From contig CAKQDS010000050.1 in the NCBI GenBank assembly GCA_934229535.1, positions 1 through 7,426 on the forward strand: a stretch of DNA of 7,426 nt, read 5' to 3'. A program made the position numbers and the translations under genes. The notes beneath the pieces were generated by a model. That model saw nothing but the letters and a program-made list of their open reading frames with translations. It made no database searches and had not been told where the DNA came from. The DNA comes from an uncultured Anaeroplasmataceae bacterium (GTDB lineage Bacteria > Bacillota_I > Bacilli_A > Acholeplasmatales > Anaeroplasmataceae). Below, piece after piece: positions 1 to 5,550 of this stretch. Each line of letters begins with the position of its first letter. The first letter of the stretch is position 1.

Positions 1-7
1 TTATGGC

Positions 8-75
8 AAAAAAAAGGAGCTGTTACTCCAAAATCTAAGTTTTTTAAAACCTAGGTTTTTTCACAGCCCCTTTTT
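8..75 (-). terminator. Rho-independent terminator of the rnf operon
   Basis: Six bases past the rnfB stop codon the transcript reads AAAAAGGGGCUGU, and about 50 bases later ACAGCUCC followed by eight U. The arms (63-70 with 16-23) pair over 8 bp with one G-U wobble, and the flanking A and U tracts extend the stem. The interior holds a 14-base palindrome (AAAACCTAGGTTTT) and a near copy of it (AAAACTTAGATTTT) that can pair with each other, so the whole element can fold as one long interrupted hairpin. A shorter alternative, GGAG-N6-CTCC just before the U tract, is also possible. It lies directly after the last gene, so it should end the operon transcript. It also argues that rnfB genuinely stops at this point. 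Confidence 0.88.
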
Positions 76-80
76 AAATA

Positions 81-401
81 CTATTTTATTTTTATTGGAT
101 TGATTGTTCCATCATCATTTGGATGCTCATCTAGATATTTTCTAATGTTTGCAAAGTTAGTTTCAGGTTTACCTGGTTTACATTGACTAAGCATTGTTGC
201 TTCACCTTTAACAATAGCTTCAGCAAAGCCTGCACAGCCAGGAAATCCACAAGATCCACAGTTGTAATTTGGTAGCATTTTAGCTATATCTGTAATTCTT
301 GTATCTTCTTTAACATAAAATACCTTTGAAGCAATTGCAAGTCCAAGTCCGAAAAGAAGACCTAGGCCAGCAAGAACTAATATTGACCATAAAATAATCA
401 T
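81..401 (-). CDS. rnfB: RnfB, short form: membrane anchor plus Fe-S domain only
   Basis: RnfB is normally the subunit of the Rnf complex that receives electrons from reduced ferredoxin. This protein has one N-terminal membrane helix (about residues 3-25) and then the typical RnfB Fe-S domain: LPNYNCGSCGFPGCAGFAEA with C48, C51 and C56, followed by C74 in QCKPGKPE, enough for one 4Fe-4S cluster. The usual family continues with two or more 4Fe-4S ferredoxin domains and reaches about 190 residues in enterobacteria and often more than 260 in clostridia. Here it ends at residue 106 with a short hydrophilic tail and a TAG stop, and a terminator follows at once. The start overlaps the preceding stop as ATGA and has a good AAGGAG site 8 bases upstream. 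The RnfB assignment is firm from the domain and position. The role of so short a form is inference: it may hand electrons on from a separate ferredoxin-like partner. Confidence 0.87.
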   Translation of the reverse strand: MIILWSILVLAGLGLLFGLGLAIASKVFYVKEDTRITDIAKMLPNYNCGSCGFPGCAGFAEAIVKGEATMLSQCKPGKPETNFANIRKYLDEHPNDDGTINPIKIK

Positions 402-640
402 TTTTCTTTCTCCTTCATTTCTGTTTGCATTTTATTTAGCATTTCTTCGGCTCTAATATGATATTCACATGATGTTTCCTTACAGCCACTACAGCTTTGA
501 ACATCATAAGCTATTTGCTCACATCCCTTAGGAATGGGTGTTTTTTTATTTAATAGATAGCTTACGAAGAATAAGCCAATTAAAAATATTATTAGGATTA
601 TTCCAACTATTAATAATCCTGTGCTTTTAGCTAAAATCAT
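398..640 (-). CDS. Small four-cysteine membrane protein between rnfA and rnfB
   Basis: I do not recognise a named family with certainty. The 80-residue product has one strong membrane helix (about residues 8-30) followed by a short soluble tail with C40, C50, C53 and C58 (KGC, then SCSGCKETSC) and a charged C-terminus. The CX2CX4C spacing is the same as that of the RnfB Fe-S domain next door, but the fourth cysteine lies before the motif and not after it. The layout (one helix, a Lys-Gly-Cys just past the membrane, then clustered cysteines) also resembles NqrM, the small factor that supplies iron to the NqrD/NqrE membrane site in Na+-NQR. RnfA and RnfE are homologues of those subunits. Its start overlaps the rnfA stop as ATGA and its stop overlaps the rnfB start in the same way, so it is translated with the complex. 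Likely roles are an iron-maturation factor or an added Fe-S subunit. The gene itself is well supported by its stop-start overlaps and composition; the function is inferred. Confidence 0.8.
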   Translation of the reverse strand: MILAKSTGLLIVGIILIIFLIGLFFVSYLLNKKTPIPKGCEQIAYDVQSCSGCKETSCEYHIRAEEMLNKMQTEMKEKEK

Positions 641-1215
641 TTAATCATTCCTGTTAGGCCTAAAATTGCAAGGCTCATTAAAGCTGCAGTAAGTAGAGCA
701 ATAGGAATGCCTTTAAATGCTCTTGGAGCGTTAGATGCTTCAAGTCTATTTCTAATACATGAGAATGCAAAGATTATTAGAATAAATCCAAGAGATGTAC
801 CGATTGCATTAGCCATTGAAGCAGCAAATGTCAAATTAGAATCAGTATTTCCTTGGGCAACACCTAGTACCGCACAGTTAGTTGTTATAAGTGGTAGATA
901 AACACCAAGAGCTTTATAAAGTGATGGAGAATATTTTTTAATTACCATTTCAACTAATTGAACTAATGATGCGATTACAAGAATATAAACAATTGTATCC
1001 ATAAAAGCAATTCCAGCTGGAACTAGGATATAATGATAAATTGGCCAGGTTACTAATGATGCAATAAATATTACGAAGAATACTGCAACACCCATACCAA
1101 GAGCGGAATCAGTTTTTTTAGATACACCAAGGAATGGACAAATACCATAGAATCTAGATAATGTAACGTTATTAATTAGCATTGCGCTAATAATTGCAAG
1201 AATAAATGCTGTCAT
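637..1215 (-). CDS. rnfA: RnfA, membrane subunit of the Rnf complex
   Basis: RnfA is an integral membrane subunit of ferredoxin:NAD+ oxidoreductase. It forms a pseudo-symmetric pair with RnfE around a membrane-embedded iron-sulfur centre that passes electrons across the bilayer. The 192-residue length matches the family (about 190). Six hydrophobic helices are visible. The two signature cysteine motifs are present: C26 in RFYGICPFLGVS and C114 in TTNCAVLGVA, each in a half-helix as in the RnfA/NqrE family. ATG is one base past the rnfE stop, with GGAG upstream. The TGA stop gives the normal family length, which shows that TGA is read as stop here. It lies between rnfE and the small cysteine protein in a translationally coupled run. 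Confidence 0.96.
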   Translation of the reverse strand: MTAFILAIISAMLINNVTLSRFYGICPFLGVSKKTDSALGMGVAVFFVIFIASLVTWPIYHYILVPAGIAFMDTIVYILVIASLVQLVEMVIKKYSPSLYKALGVYLPLITTNCAVLGVAQGNTDSNLTFAASMANAIGTSLGFILIIFAFSCIRNRLEASNAPRAFKGIPIALLTAALMSLAILGLTGMIK

Positions 1216-1216
1216 A

Positions 1217-1948
1217 TTACTTTGTCTCCTTTTGTGCTAGCATAGCTTTTTTCTTTTCTTCAAGCTCTTTAAGCTTTTTAGCTTTATTTATTGCTTCAAT
1301 CTTATCCTGCTTTTTATTCTTAAAGAAAGCAATTACGGCAAGGATAACACCAAGGGTTAAGAATCCACCAGTTGGTTGAACAAATAATTTTATTGCATAA
1401 TCAGAGGCAAAGATAAAGCTTCTAGGCTCACCATTATTAGCAAGGAATGGGAAATAGGTACCAAATGTTAAACCACCAGTTCCTAAAAGCTCACGAATAA
1501 TTCCCATAATACATAATGCCATTGTGAAGCCAATGCCCATTCCTAGAGCATCCATAATTGATGCAAGAGGGCCATGCTTTGAAGCAAAGGCTTCAGCTCT
1601 ACCAAGAATTATACAGTTAACAACGATTAGGGAAATAAATACACCAAGAGAATTATATAAATCAGGTAGGAAGGCTTCAGTAAACATTTTAACAATGGTA
1701 ACTAGTGAAGCTATTATAACTATATAGGCTGGGATTTTTACTTCTTGTGGGATTATTTTTCTTAAAAGCGAAATAATTAGATTTGAGAAGCATAAGGTTA
1801 TTAGAACTAATAGACCCATACCAAACGCTGCCTCAAGGCTTTTAGTTGTTGCAAGAGTTGGACACATACCAAGTAGAGAAACAAATACAGGGTTTTCTGC
1901 AAATATTCCTTTTACAAATTCTTTTTTATAGGAAATTTTTTCTTTCAT
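1217..1948 (-). CDS. rnfE: RnfE, membrane subunit of the Rnf complex
   Basis: RnfE partners RnfA in the membrane core and supplies the other two cysteine ligands of the intramembrane iron-sulfur centre. C29 lies in LLGMCPTLATT and C112 in VVNCIILGRAEAFAS, the same residue numbers I recall for the Vibrio NqrD ligands. Six membrane helices can be traced up to about residue 209. The opening segment FVKGIFAENPVFVSLLG is typical of the family. The protein is 243 residues, longer than the common 200-230, because of a lysine- and glutamate-rich tail from about residue 210 that looks like a cytoplasmic coiled coil. ATG overlaps the rnfG stop as TAATG, and a GGGAGG site sits 7 bases upstream inside the rnfG end, so translation is probably coupled. 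Confidence 0.95.
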   Translation of the reverse strand: MKEKISYKKEFVKGIFAENPVFVSLLGMCPTLATTKSLEAAFGMGLLVLITLCFSNLIISLLRKIIPQEVKIPAYIVIIASLVTIVKMFTEAFLPDLYNSLGVFISLIVVNCIILGRAEAFASKHGPLASIMDALGMGIGFTMALCIMGIIRELLGTGGLTFGTYFPFLANNGEPRSFIFASDYAIKLFVQPTGGFLTLGVILAVIAFFKNKKQDKIEAINKAKKLKELEEKKKAMLAQKETK

Positions 1949-2475
1949 TAGGCTGCCTCCCTTGTAGCTACATCCGTAAATGCTTGACCAACAAGCTCTT
2001 TAACTAGCTTAGCTCCAAATGTTGCACCGCAGGCGGTATCAATATTGTCTACATCGCTATTTGTTATACCAGCTACATAATTGTTTTTAACATGATTTGC
2101 TGTTTCACTTGAAAATGATTGACCATTTGTCATAAATTCAACACTAACTAATTCTTTGTTAGTATTAATACCAACTAAAAGAGTTATTTCACCATAAGCA
2201 TTTTTACCACTTACAGTGTAGATATAACCTAAAACCTCATTTGAATTATCACAAGCAATAACTAGCTTGGTTATTTCATCTGAGCTGAAGCCATCAGTAA
2301 TGGTTTCTTTAGCATTATCATAATCTTTGAAGATCTTTTTACAAAGGTTATTTTCCTTTGCAATATTATTTTCATCAATTATTGGTTTTGTAAATAAATT
2401 AACACTGGAAATTAGGGCGGCGCATACAATACATATGCTCATTAAAATAACACCTATTAATATATTCTTTTTCAT
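1948..2475 (-). CDS. rnfG: RnfG, covalent-flavin subunit of the Rnf complex
   Basis: RnfG is a single-helix membrane protein whose outer domain carries FMN bound through a phosphoester to threonine, attached by the flavin transferase ApbE (no apbE is in the window). Residues 5-24 form the anchor. The FMN-binding domain follows, with NAYGEITLLVGI in the middle and the attachment motif near the C-terminus: D146-T-A-C-G-A-T152, where T152 is the expected acceptor. The consensus is D-x-x-S/T-G-A-T, so cysteine replaces the usual serine or threonine at 149. I chose ATG at 2475 (175 residues). It overlaps the rnfD stop as TAATG, has AGGGGG about 8 bases upstream and begins directly with the anchor (MKKNILIGV). 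A longer in-frame start at 2556 would add 27 residues lying inside rnfD. Confidence 0.94.
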   Translation of the reverse strand: MKKNILIGVILMSICIVCAALISSVNLFTKPIIDENNIAKENNLCKKIFKDYDNAKETITDGFSSDEITKLVIACDNSNEVLGYIYTVSGKNAYGEITLLVGINTNKELVSVEFMTNGQSFSSETANHVKNNYVAGITNSDVDNIDTACGATFGAKLVKELVGQAFTDVATREAA

Positions 2476-3584
2476 TATAATGCCCCCTTCACTGAGAATG
2501 CTACAACAAGACACATAACACACATTACTAAAACATAAATTAGGGCTTGGCGCCAATTATATTTAGCATTTTTAATTGTTAGATGATCAATCATAGGAGC
2601 AAACATATTACAAATTAGAATACTAAATGCTACACCCTCTGGGTAAGCACCAAGAAGACGAACAAGAGCAGTTATTATACCAGCAAGTGTTCCATAGGCA
2701 ATTCTACCAACCTTATTTACTGGACCAGTTACAGGATCAGTTATCATAAATGTTGCACCAAATAATAATCCACCAGATAAAAGCTCATATGAAACAAATT
2801 CAAATGGATTATCCCAGGTCTTTTTTACATAGCCCATAATACCAACGGTAAACATAATTATTGTAAATGATAAAATCATTGATAGAGCACATCTTAAATC
2901 AGCACTACGTCTTGCAAATAGATAAATGGCACCGATTAATATACATAAGGCACTAACCTCACCCATCATACCAGGAATATTACCAAGGAATAAATCCTTT
3001 AAAGGATAATTAGCAATTGCATAATTAAAATTCTTTAATGATTCACCAAGCTGAGCTAGTGGTGTTCCACCAGCAGCAACATCTATTACACCATTTGCGG
3101 TAGCATTATTTATTTTTGATCCAAAGCAAATAAGAACAAAAATTCTTCCTACAGCAGCTGGGTTAAAGATATTATTTCCTAAACCACCAAAGGCCATTTT
3201 ACCAACAAGAATTCCAAATAATGCACCAACGATTACTACATAGGCTGGGGCTCCAGCTGGCATAATCATTGAATAAATTATAGCACTAATAAGTGGTGCT
3301 GTAATATTGTTAATAGTATAGGTTGATTTTACCTTTTTAAAGCCATCCTTACTAAATAATTCCTTAAATTTCATATCCTTTGGCCAATGTGTTAGCATAT
3401 GACAAATTATTTCTCCAGCAAGCATTATTACTATTGATAATAATATTACATATACGCCCTTCCAGCCATTTTGAATAATTGCAAATAAAACTACAGGTAG
3501 AAGTGCAATTATTACATCAAGCATCATTCTTTTTACACTGGCTTGCTTACGAATATAAGGAGCTGTTTCTCGAACAAATTTCAT
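2475..3584 (-). CDS. rnfD: RnfD, flavin-carrying membrane subunit of the Rnf complex
   Basis: RnfD is the large membrane subunit of the Rnf complex, homologous to NqrB. It carries covalent FMN, helps move electrons across the membrane and is thought to contribute to the ion path. The 369-residue sequence has about ten membrane helices. Family motifs are clear: FGGLGNNIFNPAAVGR (132-147), FMITDPVTGP (279-288) and EGVAFSILICNMFAPMID (316-333). The flavin-attachment segment is D168-V-A-A-G-G-T174-P-L, where the usual form ends in S/T-G-A-T before P-L. T174 is retained, but alanine and glycine replace the residues beside it. The start has AGGAGG overlapping the rnfC TAG stop, 6 bases from ATG, so the two genes are closely linked. 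Confidence 0.96.
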   Translation of the reverse strand: MKFVRETAPYIRKQASVKRMMLDVIIALLPVVLFAIIQNGWKGVYVILLSIVIMLAGEIICHMLTHWPKDMKFKELFSKDGFKKVKSTYTINNITAPLISAIIYSMIMPAGAPAYVVIVGALFGILVGKMAFGGLGNNIFNPAAVGRIFVLICFGSKINNATANGVIDVAAGGTPLAQLGESLKNFNYAIANYPLKDLFLGNIPGMMGEVSALCILIGAIYLFARRSADLRCALSMILSFTIIMFTVGIMGYVKKTWDNPFEFVSYELLSGGLLFGATFMITDPVTGPVNKVGRIAYGTLAGIITALVRLLGAYPEGVAFSILICNMFAPMIDHLTIKNAKYNWRQALIYVLVMCVMCLVVAFSVKGAL

Positions 3585-3594
3585 ATATATCCTC

Positions 3595-4899
3595 CTACTT
3601 TGCCATCTTAGCTAATTTTTTGCCTTGACGACAATAATCAGTTACTTTTATTTTAGAAGTACAGCTATATGTACATAATCCACATTCAATACAGCTTAAT
3701 ACCTTTAGCTTTTTAAGCATATTACCATCTTTGTTTTTAGTAGCGTTCATAATTTGAACTGGCTGTAGGCCAACTGGACATGATAAAACACAAGAACCAC
3801 AACGAACACAAGGCTCTTCCCTATATTCTTCATGCTGTAAAACAATGATAGAGGTACAGGTTTTTGTAATTACACAGTCATCTCTAACCTGGCAAGCACC
3901 CATCATAGGTCCACCCATAATTAAAACCTTATCCTTATCATCAGTATAGCCATCACAAAGTGAGATTAATTCTTGAACTGAGGTACCAATTCTTACTCTA
4001 AAGTTTTGAGGGAATTTAATGCCATCACCAGTAAGTGTGAAGTTTCTTTTTACAACTGGCATATTATAACGGATGGCTTTATAAAGTCCAACAATTGTTG
4101 AAACGTTGAAGTTCATAATACCATATTTTGCAGGTAAAACTCCAGATGGAATATGAATTCCTAAACAGCTTTTAATCATTTCAATTTCCCAGCCCTGAGG
4201 ATAATAATTACCAACTCTAGCAATTTCAACATTTAAATTAGGATATCTACCCTTAACAGCTGTTAAAACATCATATAAATCCTGATATTTCTTTTTAATA
4301 CAAATATAAGCCTTTTTAGCACCAAAGGCTTGCATAGCATAGCCAATTCCCTTCATAATTCGATCAGGGAATTCCATCATTAAACGGTGATCGCTTGATA
4401 GATATGGCTCACATTCGATTCCGTTTATACAAATAGTATGAATTGGATCTTGAGTTTGGAATTTAATGTAGGTTGGGAATGAACTACCACCAAGTCCTAC
4501 TAAACTCATTTCTTTAGTGATCCTTACGAAATCCTCTCTTGTTAGTTTAGCAATTTCCTCAGGAGTTCTTTCATGAACTGTTTCACAAAGTTCATCCTTT
4601 TTATCATTTTTAATTTGTACGAAATCAACAAGCTTTCCACTTCGGTGGAATTTTTTTACAATTCCTACAACCTCACCGCTGACAGTAGAATGCATATTTT
4701 GTTCAAAGAAAGGACCCTTTCTTAAACCAATAACACTACCTACCTTAACCTTATCTCCAGGCTTAACATATACCTCGGCGGTTGCACATCTTGCATTTGT
4801 AACAGCAATATAGACATAATCAGGATCAACATAACGCATAGTTGGAAGTGACTTGGTTAGTTTTCTGATATCTGCTATTTCTCTTGTTTTTGCAATCAT
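3595..4899 (-). CDS. rnfC: RnfC, NADH-site and Fe-S subunit of the Rnf complex
   Basis: RnfC is the peripheral cytoplasmic subunit that reduces NAD+ (or oxidises NADH), using FMN and two 4Fe-4S clusters. The N-terminal barrel-like domain (to about residue 100) contains PGDKVKVGSVIG and HSTVSGEV. A nucleotide/FMN-binding fold follows, with VGLGGSSFPTYIKF (134-147) and NGIECEPYLSSDHRLM (159-174). A SLBB-like segment with MGGPMMG (328-334) comes next, then two CX2CX2CX3C motifs: C364, C367, C370, C374 and C403, C406, C409, C413. At 434 residues it matches the compact clostridial form and lacks the long C-terminal extension of proteobacterial RnfC. The GG-x-HPP motif normally found near the N-terminus is not evident. 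GAGGTG precedes ATG by about 5 bases. It lies 14 bases after the ANTAR gene. Confidence 0.96.
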   Translation of the reverse strand: MIAKTREIADIRKLTKSLPTMRYVDPDYVYIAVTNARCATAEVYVKPGDKVKVGSVIGLRKGPFFEQNMHSTVSGEVVGIVKKFHRSGKLVDFVQIKNDKKDELCETVHERTPEEIAKLTREDFVRITKEMSLVGLGGSSFPTYIKFQTQDPIHTICINGIECEPYLSSDHRLMMEFPDRIMKGIGYAMQAFGAKKAYICIKKKYQDLYDVLTAVKGRYPNLNVEIARVGNYYPQGWEIEMIKSCLGIHIPSGVLPAKYGIMNFNVSTIVGLYKAIRYNMPVVKRNFTLTGDGIKFPQNFRVRIGTSVQELISLCDGYTDDKDKVLIMGGPMMGACQVRDDCVITKTCTSIIVLQHEEYREEPCVRCGSCVLSCPVGLQPVQIMNATKNKDGNMLKKLKVLSCIECGLCTYSCTSKIKVTDYCRQGKKLAKMAK

Positions 4900-4913
4900 T
4901 TTTTCACCTCAAA

Positions 4914-5456
4914 TTATTTTTCATCGTATTTTTCTAATATTTTTTTAGCAGCCTCAAGCTTAGATATTCTTAAATCCATAGATATTTTTAAAATAGTCTT
5001 ATAGGCTTCATCCTCACTAAGCTTATGCTTCATTAAAATGATTTTAGCCTTTTTTACCATTTTTTCTTCGTTTAGCTTATAATTTGCTTCGTTAAGCTTA
5101 TTAGCTAAAAGCTCAATTTTAGCTATATATTTTTCCATTGAATAAATAATTTCTTCAATTGCAAATATATGCTTTTCATCTAAGACGAAGAAATAGGGAC
5201 TATCAATAAAGCTTTGTAGCATACCAAGCTCCATTATAGGAGTTACATAAATAATTTTAGTATTTGGTCGATCTAAAATCATCCTAAATAGTGGATAATA
5301 GCCATTTAAGCTATTATAATGAATTATACAAAAATCAGGACGATATTGTAAAATATCATTATAAATTTTATAGCCCTTATTATCACTTTTGATTATTTCA
5401 TATTTATCCTGCTTTATATAAGAGGAAAGTATGCCTGAAATTAATAGCTTTTTCAT
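4914..5456 (-). CDS. ANTAR-domain regulator with a pseudo-receiver domain
   Basis: ANTAR proteins bind paired small RNA hairpins and prevent transcription termination. The C-terminal part (about residues 124-174) fits the ANTAR three-helix pattern: KKAKIILMKHKLSEDEAYKTI, with A137, K138, L141, M142, E150 and A151, then ISMDLRISKLEAAKKIL. The N-terminal 110 residues look like a receiver fold (strands near 3-8, 42-47, 67-72 and 88-93), but the acidic pair after strand 1 is missing and H46 stands where the phosphorylated aspartate should be, so phosphorylation is unlikely. A helical linker (about 105-130) joins the two parts. It is the first gene of the operon, 14 bases before rnfC, which suggests that it controls the rnf message, itself included. 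No typical two-hairpin target is visible in its short leader. The start is preceded by a modest GGGG site 8 bases away. Confidence 0.86.
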   Translation of the reverse strand: MKKLLISGILSSYIKQDKYEIIKSDNKGYKIYNDILQYRPDFCIIHYNSLNGYYPLFRMILDRPNTKIIYVTPIMELGMLQSFIDSPYFFVLDEKHIFAIEEIIYSMEKYIAKIELLANKLNEANYKLNEEKMVKKAKIILMKHKLSEDEAYKTILKISMDLRISKLEAAKKILEKYDEK

Positions 5457-5514
5457 TTTAATACCCCATTGTACTAAAAAAATAATTAAAATATATACTC
5501 TCTATTACTTTATA
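5457..5514 (-). other. Short leader of the ANTAR-rnf operon
   Basis: From the predicted start of transcription near 5508 to the ATG there are only about 50 bases, almost all A and T apart from ATGGGGT close to the gene. I see no GC-rich hairpin, no riboswitch and no pair of six-base-loop hairpins of the ANTAR-target type. If the ANTAR protein regulates this operon at a terminator, the target must be elsewhere or atypical. Confidence 0.5.
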
Positions 5515-5543
5515 ATTATACCATATTAAATTAAATATTTAAA
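5515..5543 (-). promoter_or_regulatory. Sigma-A-like promoter with extended -10, driving the ANTAR-rnf operon
   Basis: On the minus strand a perfect TATAAT (5515-5520) is preceded by TATGG, giving the extended -10 form TGGTATAAT. Seventeen bases upstream lies TTTAAA (5538-5543), a four-of-six match to the -35 consensus. Transcription should begin near 5508. The site lies just past the stop of the HD-GYP gene with no terminator before it, so some read-through from that gene into the operon is possible. A 12-base AT palindrome (5535-5546) overlaps the -35, but it carries little information in such AT-rich DNA. Confidence 0.75.
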
Positions 5544-5550
5544 TATCTTA

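Noticed and set aside
1..401. rnfB truncated by a frameshift, with the ferredoxin domains downstream
   Set aside because: Only 80 bases remain before the window edge and nearly all of them form the terminator; no CX2CX2CX3C coding is present in any frame there.
707..901. Plus-strand open frame of 64 codons
   Set aside because: Lies wholly inside rnfA on the opposite strand, has no protein family features, and rnfA is certain.
637..1215. Mycoplasma-type genetic code (TGA as Trp)
   Set aside because: TGA ends rnfA at the normal family length, and tryptophans are encoded by TGG.
1524..1727. Plus-strand open frame of 67 codons
   Set aside because: Antisense shadow of rnfE; no ribosome binding site or recognisable domain.
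2327..2518. Plus-strand open frame of 63 codons
   Set aside because: Antisense to rnfG and the end of rnfD; its hydrophobic look is the mirror of the RnfG membrane anchor.
2476..2556. Longer rnfG start at 2556
   Set aside because: The extra 27 residues overlap rnfD and do not resemble RnfG; the ATG at 2475 has a strong ribosome site, a TAATG junction and begins at the membrane anchor.
81..4899. Na+-NQR (nqr) operon and not rnf
   Set aside because: The first subunit has two 4Fe-4S motifs typical of RnfC and absent from NqrA, there is no NqrF, and the last gene has the RnfB Fe-S domain.
5457..5508. ANTAR-target double hairpin in the operon leader
   Set aside because: The leader is too short and too AT-rich, and I could not form two stems with A-x-x-G-x-x loops.
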